A stretch of 64,000 nucleotides of DNA from Scortum barcoo (lineage: Eukaryota > Chordata > Actinopteri > Centrarchiformes > Terapontidae). This document shows positions 51,783 to 64,000 of the stretch, in pieces. The notes under the pieces are model-generated. The model was not told the DNA's origin. It searched no databases and saw nothing but the letters and a program-made list of their open reading frames with translations. Location of the stretch: contig CM041544.1 in NCBI GenBank assembly GCA_023238725.1, positions 1,065,501 through 1,129,500 on the forward strand, read 5' to 3'. The number at the start of each line of letters is the position of its first letter. Positions within the stretch are counted from its first letter, which is position 1. The position numbers were made by a program, and so were the translations under genes.

Positions 51783-51788
51783 AATAAA
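51783..51788 (+). terminator. lbx1 poly(A) signal candidate 2
   Basis: AATAAA 506 bp after the stop codon, followed by a T-rich region; preferred over the upstream one. Confidence 0.55.
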
Positions 51789-52036
51789 AACATTTTCAAT
51801 TATTCAGCCTTTCGCACATTTCTGTAAATCATTTCTGTGGATACATACAGGCGTTTGCAATGGAATCATTTTGTCCCATATTTCTTTTGACATATTTCCT
51901 TTTATAAGAAATATGGAACAAAATGTGTTTGTCGTTCGCCAAATTCATTTACAACAGCAACTTGCCCTCTGACCCCCTGCATGTATTCTCATTTTCCTCT
52001 GTGAGAAACACAATCTGGAGCGAATAAGAGGCCCTG

Positions 52037-52040
<4 letters not shown>

Positions 52041-52072
<32 letters not shown>
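52041..52072. repeat. (TG)n microsatellite
   Basis: 32 bp of pure GT dinucleotides. Confidence 0.95.
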
Positions 52073-52073
<1 letters not shown>

Positions 52074-52976
52074 CCCCTGGGGCCGCTCTCCAGCAGCGCG
52101 CAGTGCGCAGACAGTCGTTCCTGCCTGCTGCACCGTCCGCCGGGTCGGAGCGCACAAAGGCGGCCAGAGGAGCGTGTTTGAGAGGCCATATGGTTTCAGG
52201 ATTCTCCTCTCATTTAACAGTCACTTTGATGGATTGACTTAACCCGTCTATTCAGCAGAGCAGACCTCTTTCTGTCGCACACAATGCGGACACACTCGCC
52301 CGCCGCCTTAAAACACGCCATGAATGTGAATGCAGCTCAGAGGGGACTGTTACAATAATTGACTTGAAGGTGAAGAGCTCTGAATCTCACACTTCATCTG
52401 CTCTTCATCATCTATGCAGAAAAGCACAGAGAGATATTTGGTGTCTATAAAACAGAGCACCAGGTCTCTACACAGACACAAACACGCGCTATTCACTGCC
52501 CTTGTAATTGCTGACAAAATCCCCTCTTTTTTTGTAGTTTTTACGATGTTCCGTAATTATTTCCGTAATTTCCGCTGAAAATGGTTCCTAGCTTGAGGAG
52601 TAAGTCCAGTTTTCCTGGAGTTTTTAAGTCTTCATCAGTGCTGCATCAACGAGAAAATCACCATGTAAACAAACCAGCAATGATTTCTTACGTGATGTTT
52701 TTTCTACTGTTAATATCCCCATAAACACTGTAAATACTGTTAATAATAATAACCAATTACTAAACCAGACATATATTCGTTCATTTAATGCATAGAGGAG
52801 CTGGATGAAATGAAATGTGTCAGTCATACATGCAGAGGCTCGTTATAGGAGTTTCCCTCTGTCTAATCCACAGGCCGGTGGACACAGTGGACACAAATCA
52901 CATATACCGGACAGGTCTAGCCTGTCATCTCGTAAGCGTGGTCCACACTGGGGGAGATATGGGTCAAACAGTGCAG

Positions 52977-52982
52977 CACACA

Positions 52983-53026
<44 letters not shown>
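52977..53026. repeat. compound (CA)n(GA)n microsatellite
   Basis: CA run 52977-53000 passing directly into a GA run 53001-53026. Confidence 0.95.
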
Positions 53027-53204
53027 TCATTTATTCAATCGGCCGGAAAATTGAAGTTTGATGCATGGCCCCCTACATAAACAAGTGGACCTGACCACCC
53101 CCAGCCCCCCTTTTCCTGGTGGACCTCTAAACAACTGGCTGCTACCATCTGGGTCGTGCCAACACAATGACAAATTTACAGTTTTTATTTACAAGCCAAA
53201 TGTT

Positions 53205-53357
53205 TGTTTTATTATTACTATTATTTGCGTTATTATTATTAATGAATGGATGAATATAACAACAGTGATAATAATAATAATAATATATAATAATAATAAT
53301 AATAATAATAACAACAACACTATTATTATTATCATCATTATTATTATTATTATTAAC
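53205..53357. repeat. (ATT/TAA)n-rich low-complexity tract
   Basis: Alternating TTA, ATAA, AAC and ATT trinucleotides over ~150 bp; open frames of poly-Ile/Asn here are artefacts. Confidence 0.85.
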
Positions 53358-53749
53358 AGGGAACAGGGAAAGTATGAGAGTGTGTCAAATTCAAGTGATG
53401 TGATATTTTTACATTTCACTTTGGCCTTACTTATTAGTATTTTAATTGATATCCAATTGTGGATGTCTGTGGATATCATTACAGTTTATTTGTTTGTTAA
53501 TTTGTTTTGTTTTCGTTTTTTTTACCTTTTTAATTTATTGAATATAAGAAATTTGTGAATGTGGAATATGTTTTTGGCACCAGTGGTAATAATAGTATAA
53601 GAGGCCTGTTATCACTATTATTGTTATTACAATGTGTGTGCTATCCTGTGCTGTGCTTTCTGTCTGTCTCTCTGTCTGTCTGTGCTGTGAGTGTGTGTCA
53701 GCTCTGACTGAGGAGCTTGTGTGTCAGGACGGAGCAGAAGAAATGAGCT

Positions 53750-54185
53750 GCCTCTGCCGCAGGGCACAGCTTGATTGATCACTAAATAGGGCGGATTTGA
53801 AAGTTTTAGTTATAACGTTCCTGTAGAGCCCCTTAACACTTCAAACTTCAATTTTACGGGCTATTGAACTAAGCATGTCCCTGACAAAATTGATATATGT
53901 ATTAATTTACTTTAACCGGTGATTAATTACTATCCATAAAGAGAATTATCTCAGACCCCCCCAGAATTTGCATATTAATCAAATTCTAGTTGATAATTCA
54001 GATGAAGAAATGGATTTAGCAGTGCTGGAAGGCATAACTCTCTCTCTCTCTGTTTCCTAACACAGTCTCTCGCCTCTCCCCAGGGCTTGAGCTCTGTCTC
54101 TCCCTGGCTGCTAAGCTGCTTGTCGAGTGTATTAAATTCAGAGATGCAGAACGAGCTCGGCTGGCTATTTGGTGAAAACAGAAAT
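53750..54185. promoter_or_regulatory. candidate lbx1 downstream enhancer (CNE-like)
   Basis: A unique 435-bp block 2.5 kb past lbx1, free of microsatellites apart from a short TCTC run. It carries a Pbx/Hox-type TGATTGAT (53772-53779), GGTGATTAATTACTATCC (53919-53936) with overlapping homeodomain cores, a POU octamer ATTTGCAT (53966-53973) abutting ATTAATC, and TTGATAATTCAGATG (53990-54004). No open frame is sustained. The motif density and complexity resemble known vertebrate conserved enhancers; conservation itself cannot be seen here. Confidence 0.4.
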
Positions 54186-54678
54186 TGCATGTCCACTTTT
54201 ATGAGGTGTTCATGCTGAGCAGGCTCCTCTTAATGTGGCCTGTCAGAGCAGCCTGGGATTTAGAGAGGGCAAGGCAGGGAGGTATGGTGTGTGTACGGTG
54301 TGTGTATGGGGGTTTGATATGGCGTGCTTGTGGACAGTATGGTCTTGTGGGGGTCACCTGTGTGTAAATCCTATTTTATTGATGAATGGAAATGACTGTT
54401 TTGCCAGATGTGAGGAGTGAAAACAGTGCAGATTAACATGGTTAGAAGACAGCAGAATTACAAGTATGTCGAGTTAAGCAGACGGCAAACGGGCACATGC
54501 ATTGAATTTAAAGGCAGGAAACACCAAGTCCTATGCTAACTCAGGTGGTGTTCAGTAGTTTGCACACTATTTTAAGTCTTCATGCTATCAATGTATATAT
54601 CAAGTATATTTTGGAGTAACAGAGGTATATATCCAGGTATAGGCTAGCTAGTATCTGAATGTTCATATACATTTCATT
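54186..54678. other. non-coding interval, nothing recognised
   Basis: Short chance open frames only. Confidence 0.4.
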
Positions 54679-54905
54679 AAAGGAGCAGTTTGTAAGATTT
54701 AGGGAGATTTATTGGCAGAAATGAAATAACATAATTATTATGTTGTTTATTATTTATCATGTTAATGATATTTTATTAGAGTATGATCACCTAACTAACA
54801 AAGAAAGAACTGTTGTGTTTTTGTAAGCTTAGAATAAGTCCTTCTTATCTACATAGCAGGTCCTCTTCCATGGTTGCACCACCGTTTCTAGATCAGCCTG
54901 TCATG
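54679..54905 (+). mobile_element. dispersed teleost repeat (probable non-autonomous DNA element)
   Basis: Begins AAAGGAGCAGTTTGTAAGAT and continues with TTATTGGCAGAAATG, AGAAAGAACTGTTGTGTTTTTG, TTAGAATAAGTCCTT and ATCTACATAGCAGGTCCTCT. I recognise this word order from a common fish interspersed repeat. Terminal repeats and duplications are not clear, so class is uncertain. Confidence 0.45.
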
Positions 54906-56890
54906 TCAGCAGACATACCATGTACTGAGGGCCTTTTGCATTTTCTCGTTGAAATGGCAGCTAACGTACTACCAGTAAATACTACCGATAAAGCAGATTC
55001 TGATTATATTGTACTTAAATCTTAAATGTTGTTGAGACATGTTGCAGCATGTTTATCTTATACTAATGGACTGAAAGTTTTAGAAGAAGTGTATTTTTTT
55101 CTTTTTCTCAGAGAAAAATTACTTTGTCTGTTGTTTATTCACATACCAAAAATAAATAAATCTGCATTTACCTTACAAGGACATTATGAACTATGACTTT
55201 ATCTCTCCTCAGCAAAGGTGGCGGTAGAAGGATGCTGTTATGGCATCACTAAAGCTCTAAGAAAGAAAGTTGGTCGGCTGTACAACATGGATGGTGTAGG
55301 CTGCTTTTCACATCCCAGCCTGTTACTTATGGTCAGGGTTGGTTTGTTTGTTGGTTTGTTTTAACTTTGACCATGATCATGTGTGATGTCTGATGTGTGA
55401 TGGGCACAAATGGATTGTTAATCTTACTGTTTTAAAGGGTTAATGTGAGAGCCTGAAATCCAGTATTATCATAATGTTAACATTATTGTAAGACACACAA
55501 CCATAAATATCTATTCTCACAGTCCTGTGTAATTTGATTAATTAAATAATTTATTTATTTGCACATATGAATAAAATTTGAATAATTCAGGGTGAATGTC
55601 ACTGGGTCAAGTACGCCACACTCTACCTCGTGGTTTATCACCCCTCCAATGGGCAACAGAGCGTTTTGTTTACCTATGTATATTTGTTCCTCTGTGCTTC
55701 AAAAGATGTTCAAAACAAACTTTCAACCCCTGCTCAAAGGCATCCATGATGACTTGGACTATGACTAGGCCTCTCTTCCAGTCTTGCTGATAAAGATGAA
55801 TTTAAGGTTTTACCAATTCTGATTGATTTTAGTCCTACTAAATAATAATATATTTAAGACAGTAGCTTAGTTAGCATAGGATATTTATTTAAAACTGCTA
55901 GAGACCACCAATCAAATCTGCAGTGTTGCTTACCATTGCATGAAATTAAGTGTTAGTTTATTTGTCACATATATGACATATAAACTCATGGTGAAATGAC
56001 CATTAGCTTCTTCAATTGTCCAATAAAAAAGTGTGAAATAGAATGACTACAAAGAGTAATATAAGACAAATAAATGAATAATAATGTTAACTACTGTCAC
56101 AGTAAAAGTAATTACAAGTCATTTTAGTGCAATTCTTAGGTAGTGTCCTCATTTAGGATCATAGTATCTTGAGGGTAGAAGCTCTTTTTTAGTAATCCAT
56201 AGTTTCTGGTTGAGAAATGATTTAAATGTAGTTTTAGGAACAGCTGTTTCTGTTGTTTTACAAAATAAAACCACCCACGGACTCAATGAATCCACTGATG
56301 TCATCACTGATGTGGATGGTGGTGTCCTGGCAGGTGAACCAGTCTATGTCAGGAGTGGTGCAAGCTGTAGGGTGGCCTCTGATTGGTCATGTCCTGACCT
56401 CACACATCACTGAGGGCATGCACCATAGTTTGTTTAAAAAAGAAGATGGCCATGTGGTTGGTTTAATTGTCAGTAGCAGTCACCAGATTAGGTGAATAGG
56501 AACAGATAGCACTTTGATATTTCCATTGTTATACCAGTCCTTATTCACCATAAAGCACACACATACTCTTTTACACACATACTCATAAAATACTTTTCTC
56601 CTCTGTTGTCCTCTGTTCTGTCAGATCAGTATACAGAAAAGGACTCACTTGGTGCTGTTCGGTATTCCAGGATTCAGCCAAGTTTTAGTGAAATAAAGGA
56701 CACTACAGTTCCTGATATCCTGTTGGAAACTGATGTGGGAGGTCGTCCAGTCTATTATCCAACACCTATGCTATGGCTAGCGGGATGCTTGGCAGAGAAA
56801 ATTCATGAGGCCTGGATTCTAGAGAGACCTCAAAGCTGTCAGATGAATGAATTAGAAAAAAATAGCAGAAATCTGTGCTGAGCCAGCAGC
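54906..56890. other. non-coding interval, nothing recognised
   Basis: AT-rich; frames at 56210-56495 and 56606-56881 show no domain. The latter may be the decayed upstream part of the following LINE fragment. Confidence 0.4.
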
Positions 56891-56894
56891 AACT

Positions 56895-57507
56895 GGATTA
56901 GTTCTCACCTTCTTCAAGAACCTCCTGATGGGGAACCACACTGCCTGAAATGGGAACAGCACCCAACAGGAGTGCAAGGCCCTGCAAAGATTGATATGTT
57001 CAGCTAGACATATCATGGGCGCTCTATACTGCCTAAAGGACCTTTTTACACTAGGCAGTGTAAGGCAAAGGAAGAATCTCAGCGACCTAGATAACGACCT
57101 TTTCTCCCTGGTGAGGTTGAGAAGAACATATCAGACACACCAGGCCAGCGCTAAGAGACTCGGGAGGAGCTTCTACCCTCAGACCACTAGGATCCTGAAT
57201 GAGGATACTGCCTAAGAATTTCTTTAACTTTAAATAATAAAGCAAGTAAAAATCTTAGAATCTTAAAAATCTTAGTCTTAGAAAGACTATCATAGACTAT
57301 GTTTACTTACTTTATTTTTTAAAGTGATATTATAGTAAACATTTTTATTTATTACTTATTACTTAATTTATTCTTTATTCATATTCTACTTTACTTGTAC
57401 TTTCATGCCACCATTGACCAAAGTAACGGTCACACATTTCACTATGATTCTATGATTATACTCTGCATTATTATATCTTATAAATAAACTTGAACTTGAA
57501 CTTTACT
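56895..57507 (+). mobile_element. Rex1/CR1-like LINE 3' fragment
   Basis: The plus-strand frame (56960-57215 region) carries the C-terminal CR1/Rex-like pattern: CKALQRLICSARHIMGA, LYCLKDLFTLGSVRQRK, then GRSFYPQTTRILNED before the stop. This corresponds to KALQRVVKAAQHIT...LPS and FIPQAIRLLN in copy E. A ~290-bp AT-rich 3' UTR ends in AATAAACTTGAACTTGAAC, a short-repeat LINE tail. The RT core is absent; it is a 5'-truncated, fairly diverged copy. Confidence 0.65.
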
Positions 57508-57519
57508 TATTTATTTTTT

Positions 57520-57610
57520 TCTTTTTATTTATTTGGATCCATTAGCCACATCCTAGATAGCAACTACTCTTCCTGGGGTCCACATCAGTAAACATACAAA
57601 AATTTGTGTA
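57520..57610 (-). repeat. dispersed teleost repeat fragment
   Basis: TATTTGGATCCATTAGCCAC followed by CTACTCTTCCTGGGGTCCAC resembles the end of a widespread fish interspersed repeat (GGATCCCCATTAGC...TCTTCCTGGGGTCC). Family not assignable by eye; strand provisional. Confidence 0.4.
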
Positions 57611-59995
57611 ATTAAGAATTCCAAATTTGTGTAATTAACTTGTCTGGCATTTATTTTTGCCTATTTCAGACTGCCTTGCTTTACATGCCTTGTCTCTGAG
57701 TTTTACATTTGGGTCTAAACCTGATTATATTGAGTCGTCCCCACAAAATGCCACTTTGAAAGATGTTTACAACAACACACCAATGTTGGTTGTATCAAAA
57801 TGATATCACATCACTTTTAAGGACATTTAAGGTCAATGCATTTTAAGCATTTGAATGTCATTGTTTTAAGAGTTTTGGACAGTCATAAATGGATGTAGTC
57901 AGGTGACCTTTATTAGGTGACCTTTGTTAACATGGTAACAATAGTCAGGTGAGATTAGTCAGTTTTGTTTGTTTGCTACTTGATTAGATTTAGGTACTAA
58001 AACTACTTGATTAGGTTTATGAAAAGATCATGATTGGGGTTAAAGTATGTTATTTATGTCAGTTAATTATGGATGTAAATTACATTACGTACATCATGTG
58101 AGTTTAATACCTTAAGTAAGTAAACTTGCATATGTAACTTAAAATAAGTCATCATTGAGTTTTAGTTTCACACAGGAACACGGTTGCCTGGCTGAAAGTT
58201 TGTTGGACCCATCCATCCATCACAAGATCTTTTTTCATGACATTGTTTTTCTCTATGGTGTTTGCACATAAACATGTCACTGCACATGTCCTGAGTGTCA
58301 GACAACAGTCTATGTGCATCATAGAGTCCCCGACCATCCACACCGACCAGCTCCCTGCTACTGCAGTGTAGTTCATTAATGATCAACTTCAGTCACAAAA
58401 AATGATGCCCCTGAACATAATCCAGGCAGCAATAAAGTTTTTTTTAGAAAAAATAACTGAAAAAACTTTTTAGTGATGTATGCATTACTAATGTAAACAT
58501 AACATAATGTAAATGTAATTACAGGGAGACAGAGTTATATAGGGCGATCATTTTGAAATAGGTTGGAGGAGAGGGGTCCATAACTGGTTTATATAAATTA
58601 CATGCATATAGTTATAAATGTATTAATATTTCATCAACTTTGTGAAGGATTTTTAGTATCTGGGTAGCACGGCCACCTTTCATTAACAACAAACTATTAT
58701 CACAATAATTTTGACATGTCACAATAGGAAAAGCAGAGTTGTACATGATAAAAGGAATGAATGCTGAATTCCAGGAGTTTAGAGTGATGGCCACCACAGG
58801 CCCAGATTTTACACACAAACCCTGCTCATGAATGTCAGTATGTAAGCAGAGGAGCTGTTCAGGTGGTGTACAACTCCAGCTTCATAGTTCAATACACAAC
58901 CTGTTTATAATTATGAAAATCAGGATGATCTTCAGGATTGGGTGTGTTGGTTGTATCCAACAGATGGATAATTCAGTTTAGTTTACAGTGTTATGTACCT
59001 TGTGCTTTCTTTCTTTCATGTATTTTTTTATTATCTCTTCTCAGTCAGTACTACAGCAGCCCAAAGTGCACCCATGGTGCAGTTATATCATACATGATAT
59101 ACCATGATGTCTTACATGGGAACCCACTTAGAGTTTGATCTTCCGATATGCCACTGTTCTTTCACTCGGTGTTTTGATTTGACCCTCAGGGTTAATTGAG
59201 AATTTATACTGGCACTTCAAATATGTGGTGATGGTATAGTGCATCACTTTAATGTTGCACTCACTAAAGCTCAAAGAACCAAACAGTACTGAGGTGACAA
59301 ATCTGTTGTTCCTCTACTGACACCTTGTGGTGCAAATATCATTTCACATCCAGTCTGGCAATTCTGCTCACGATCAAAGATGTATCAAACACTTCATTTT
59401 TATCTCCTTTAGGTGTTATGTCAGTGTTAAGACTTTGTAACATTCTCTCCAAAACATAAGGGAGATCCTTCTAGTGATGTTCATTTGAACATTTTCTTAA
59501 CTTTCTCATTGCTGTGAACATCATAATGGATTAAATGATTCTTAGTGAGTGTCAGCATTTTGTTACCTATTTACCTCAACTATTTTATATGATACAGAAA
59601 AACTGACTAAAGAAAAGAAACAGAAACAGATCCCTCACAAAAAGCCTAAAGTAAATGTTACACCACTAACTGTGTGTACAGAAGGTCTGTTTGGAGTGTT
59701 TTGTGTACCCAAAGATACACCCAGTGTGATCCCCTTTACTTCCCCTTAAGTAGCTTCAAAGTTATCAGAGTGATTTGATTCCATCTCTTCAATGAAGCTT
59801 TCTGATATTTGTGGTGACTGAAACATTCAAACCCAGTGGCAGCACCATTTCATATTCTACATGTCTCGTGCATCCTTTTCTACACATTTCCAGATAAGGT
59901 TTCTGAATTGGGGACCCACTGGTGTGTCAGTGCAGTTGTAAACATTTTGAGGAGTTTAGATGAAGATTTATTCCATTAAATGTTAATGTTAAGAC

Positions 59996-59996
<1 letters not shown>
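57611..59996. other. non-coding interval, nothing recognised
   Basis: AT-rich unique-looking sequence; no exon, repeat or RNA recognised. Confidence 0.4.

Positions 59997-60074
<78 letters not shown>
59997..60074. repeat. (AT)n microsatellite
   Basis: About 78 bp of pure AT dinucleotides; Ile-Tyr open frames on both strands are artefacts. Confidence 0.95.
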
Positions 60075-60076
<2 letters not shown>

Positions 60077-60101
60077 ATGTGGTTCCCCATCAGGAGGTTC
60101 T

Positions 60102-63100
60102 ATATATCTTTCTGCCTTCATGTTTTCCACAGTTAAGTGCATATTTCTTCTGCAGAGTATAAATATTAATTAAACTGAACTGAATTAAACAAATTTGCAA
60201 TTTGGAAATTATGCACTCAAAAATGAGGATGGGATAGTCTGTTCATGTCTTGGGGATGTTGAGTGCTTTTTTTCTCCTTCTCTTCTTTTTCCCATTCTCT
60301 GTCACCCTCAGTCTCAAAACTCTGGTTGACAGCATTTATCTTGTTTCAACTAGCCTATACTTTCATTGAGTACCCTACACCACACCCTACACAAACTGTG
60401 CTGGAATTTTAGATTATACACGTCATATTGCAATCAACCACAAGGGGGCGTGTCATTGCTGTGTATGTTGTTTGACAGAACTCCAGGGTCTTTTTTTTCC
60501 ATCAATACTAAATCCTATAAGAAGTGTAAACGAATCTAAATCTACCTTGTGTATGTATATTCCATTTAAAAGCTCAAGCTGTGGAAGAACAAAACATCTT
60601 TTAATATACATACACTGACAGTAGTGCTGAAAAAAGCTCTGATGGGTGCTATTCAGCTGTGCAGTGCACAGATTATGGCAAATCTGTTTTACAAACATGA
60701 GTTGTCTGGTGAATGCACACTGACAGTAATGAGCTGGTCATGGTAATGACATACTGTGAAAAGAGGATAACCTCTCATCAAGCTCCAGTAATTTCATTGT
60801 ATCACCGAGTCTCTGGCCACAGTTCTCTTTCAAGGTGCCTGAAGTTGAAGTCATTGATCCAAAATGGTCTCCGCCCTTGATAATTAGGTAGTTCCAGTGA
60901 AGTGAACAACTGAACTTTCTAGTGGTCAAGTCAAGATATTTTGATACTATATTTGATACTATATTCATATATTCATTCAGGATAATAATCACACATCTCG
61001 ACCATTTTTACCATATTTGAAGTGCAGCAGTAATGTAGAAATTTAGACTTCTTTGATGTCCCTTTTTTGACTTATGGAAGACATGGAATCCAAAAGTTAC
61101 AGGCTAAATGTAAATGAATGTAAACAAATAGCAATCACATATGTTGTGCAAACAGAATAATAACTATGATTTTATTATTAACTATGTTTTTATTCGTAAA
61201 TTGAAAGGCCTGGTCTTTCCAATTTGTGATAAAATAATAATAAACCTAATGTACCTTTGATTTAAATACAAATGTGTAAACCACAGCAAGCATCTTTTTG
61301 TTAAGCTCTCTTTATATAACTCCCATATTCATTTACATATTTTACCTTATATTTAATTTGGATTAAATTGATTAATAAACTTGTTGATCTTGGTGGACAA
61401 ATTAAATTCTAAGTAGTGAAACAAGGTTAATCCTAAACATTTAGGTCTCCCTTTATGAAGATCCAGTGTCATACACTGTGGTAATGTTTATTTTATATAG
61501 TTTGACATGTTGCAGTTTTAGTGAAAACTGCCTCATCCTCCACTGAAAACACACACAGGTGGAGGTTTATTACAGTACCTCATTGAAATGCAAAGACCTG
61601 ACGAGAGTGTGCTGCATTTCATTTTTCATCTTGTTAAATTATTCATGTTGATGTATAACCTTTGACAACAAACAGTATGTTTCTATGATTATGGTAATGT
61701 GAAATAAAGGAATGTTACTGCATCCATGTATTTGTTCATGTGTTTGTGGTGAGAAACTTGAAAAGCTTGAAAGATAAGAGTCACTGTTTGTTACTGACAG
61801 CATATAGGTGACATTCTTCATTACTCTTGTAAAAATCTGTTCTTCTTTCCAAATGAGGACAAAGTTAAAAAGTATGATTTATTTATTTTTTTCTACTGAT
61901 GATGTAATAGACCATTACAATATACAGCAGTTATTTACAGCTTTAGGTGTGTTTTCTTTAATAACTACAATAAGTTTTAGTTTTTTTAGTGAAGACACAA
62001 CAGGGAAAGAGTATCAGGAGGATATAGTAATGTTTTTACTTATTTACCTACTTTTCCTCATGGTTTTGGTTGAATAGTATTGTGAATGCTTTCCTTTGGA
62101 TATTGGAAGTAATATTAAATACTGTAACAACGTGTAACATTCTCCATCACCATTCTGTATAATGAACAGGAATCTGACAGAGGAGAATGATTTTGGACAA
62201 GTTTGCTCAGAATGTTTGTATGTATACAGCTCATCTATTTAGTGATATTGTATATTGTGCTTTAATGTAGTTTTCCTCTCTGAAATCTTTACTGAGTAAA
62301 GGTTTGTATATTGTGTTTAATCTTTGTGACAGTTTTACAAACAGTAACTAGTAAAGTCCTTCAAACATGGACGTTGTGGTGAGTTTTCACTGGGACTTAG
62401 TTTAGTTCACTGTGGAGACTATGGAGGCAAACACAGCAGGAATGGAAATCTAACAGAAACCAAACAGTGACATGTACCTAAAACCATTACTCCATAGCAC
62501 TGCCACTGGTCAAACTCTGTACAGGTAACCTTTACGATTTACAGCACAGTGAATCTTCATTTCTGTGACAGTCTCTTACATGGAAATTACATGCACCACA
62601 CACCCATCCACACACACTTTGCTATATGAAGGGCACACCATATGAACATAATTCTTGGCTTATCCATATGAACATTATTAATCATCATTATCTTGTTGTT
62701 ATCTTTGTCAAACAGAATTGATTTACCCAAATCACATTCAACGTTGACCTAAAAGAATCAGCATATATCCTCAGATAATGCTCACACTAATATCCTTGTT
62801 TGGCTCAACAACACAGGAATGGTTGCTTAAACCTGCTGAAGGGTTACATGAACAATAGTAGACTATGTTTACTAAGGTGATCAGAAAACCTGCTGAGTAG
62901 CTCCTCGTGTGTATATTTAAATTTTTGGACAAGATCTTCTCATTTTACACTTTAGTTTTGCAGCCAATCCATCCCCCAAGTGTAGTCCTTTGGCTCCACC
63001 CTCTGCAGTTTAACTCAAACATAAAATAGATTAATTAACATATAATAGATTTCAAGCTCCACCTCTTGGAAAAGTTCATGAAACTACTAATTATGTCAGA

Positions 63101-63590
63101 TATTACATTATCTAAGAAAACACACAGCGTTTATCACTTAGTAACAACCCAAAATACTAAATCATGTCTGTACTGTAAAAATTTTATAAACATTCAGCGA
63201 TTTTTTAGATGGGATGTCTTATGATGTCTTCTCTCCTCTTCTCCAATTCTTCTGAGAACTGGGGATACCCTGCCTTGTATTTTATTACTGAGTTGGTGTA
63301 ACTCCAACAGCGAGCTAGACGTATGTGCTGCTCTTACACTGTAAGTGTTGTTTATATGGAGCACTTGTGTGTGGATGCTGTGTTGTAAACTGAGCTCAGC
63401 CTGCAGTCTGATTTAGTCTGCTTTAATCCAAACCATCCAGTCTGACTCCATAGGAGTATTTACTCCCACTGTGAACCCCGTAACCATGGAAGAATGGGAA
63501 ATGGGTATGTGTGTGTGTTGGTAAGGGCGATGCTGAAAACAGAAGAACAGAGAGGGAGAGGGTTTTTTTGAATGTCTGTAGTGAAACCTT
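60102..63590. other. non-coding interval, nothing recognised
   Basis: AT-rich sequence with only short chance frames; no host exon or repeat family identified. Confidence 0.4.
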
Positions 63591-63595
63591 GGGGT

Positions 63596-63616
63596 GTGTA
63601 TATGTATGTATGTGTA

Positions 63617-63682
<66 letters not shown>
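63596..63682. repeat. (TG)n microsatellite
   Basis: About 85 bp of TG/TA dinucleotides, mostly pure GT from 63618. Confidence 0.93.
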
Positions 63683-63683
<1 letters not shown>

Positions 63684-64000
63684 ATATGCAGTAGTACCTG
63701 TGCTCTGTCTTAATCTGTCAACTGCTCTGACACTGAGATCTATCTTGCTGCAGTGGGTAGAAGAGAGGAAAACCAAAAGAGAGGACAGTAATTAAACCTC
63801 TTGGTGGATGGTCTGTGTGTGTGTGTGTCTATTTCTCTCTCTATGGAGTGTTTTTTTTTTATTGTGTGCATAGGTGCAAACTCATTCCACCATGTGCTGT
63901 ATGTAAGATGTAAGTTTGTGTAGCATAGTGTGTGGCATATACTACTGTGTCTATGAGTGTCAGAATAAGTGGCCCAGTATGTGTGTGCACAGGCGCATGT
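63683..64000. other. non-coding end of window
   Basis: Short TG runs (63811-63828, ~63980); nothing else recognised. Confidence 0.4.

Larger units (their letters stand above)
51278..51810 (+). other. lbx1: lbx1 3' UTR with two poly(A) signals
   Basis: After the stop, sequence runs to AATAAA at 51678-51683 and a second AATAAA at 51783-51788. The latter is followed by a U-rich stretch (CATTTTCAATTATTC), so cleavage near 51800-51810 is likely. The exact end is inferred. Confidence 0.55.
51811..53745. other. lbx1 downstream non-coding interval
   Basis: Contains a GC/CpG-rich patch at ~52078-52175 next to a TG microsatellite, CA/GA microsatellites and an ATT/TAA-rich stretch. No exon recognised. 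Confidence 0.45.

Noticed and set aside
53058..53558. 166-codon frame with poly-Asn/Ile
   Set aside because: Runs through the ATT/TAA low-complexity tract; an artefact of composition.
56606..56881. 91-codon frame before the CR1/Rex-like fragment
   Set aside because: No recognisable LINE or host domain; may be decayed element sequence but cannot be supported.

Overview
This window is vertebrate nuclear DNA, almost certainly from a percomorph-type teleost fish. It is AT-rich and intron-containing and carries many CA/TG, TA and CTAT microsatellites. Its mobile elements are typical of fish genomes: Rex1/Babar-like, L2/Maui-like and Rex3/RTE LINEs, a DIRS-type tyrosine-recombinase element, a solo LTR, a tRNA-derived SINE and a long-inverted-repeat DNA transposon. 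Nothing prokaryotic is present (no operons, CRISPR or rRNA). Family names are assigned by recognition of protein motifs and end structures, not by a database search.

Only one host protein-coding gene is well supported: a ladybird homeobox gene (lbx1 type) on the + strand. Its two coding exons are at 49530-49857 and 50751-51277, separated by an 893-bp phase-1 intron, and encode 284 residues. It has an N-terminal Groucho-type repressor motif, a canonical homeodomain and an acidic C-terminus. About 48 kb upstream and 12 kb downstream hold no other recognisable host gene. That fits a developmental regulator in a gene-poor regulatory landscape, and several AT/homeobox-motif-rich unique segments are candidate enhancers (26.4, 29.4, 40.3, 48.9 and 53.8-54.2 kb).

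Layout: 0.7-2.4 kb, a solo LTR (TG...CA, 5-bp duplication ATTAA) interrupted by the 3' end of an L2-like LINE. 5.9-7.0 kb, a decayed Rex1-like LINE. 8.75-11.4 kb, a longer Rex1-like LINE on the minus strand. 12.1-13.4 kb, a second L2 3' end. 14.7-18.1 kb, a full-length Rex3/RTE LINE with a 13-bp target duplication. 18.2-23.4 kb, another Rex1/CR1-like LINE split by a 2985-bp transposon (19933-22917) with ~0.8-kb terminal inverted repeats, an 8-bp duplication and ~1.3 kb of unexplained gene-like interior. 24.0-25.3 kb, a DIRS-like remnant. 32.9-37.0 kb, the longest L2-like LINE (minus), with an upstream reading frame ending in an SGNH-hydrolase-like motif. 37.3 and 39.0 kb, L2 fragments. 38.25 kb, a tRNA-derived SINE with 13-bp duplications. 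46.6 kb, a (CTAT)29 tract. 48.9-51.8 kb, lbx1. 54.7 and 56.9-57.6 kb, further repeats. The rest is unique non-coding DNA with microsatellites.

The most unusual object is the 2985-bp long-inverted-repeat element: a precise insertion that interrupts a LINE frame, carrying possible captured exons and no recognisable transposase.
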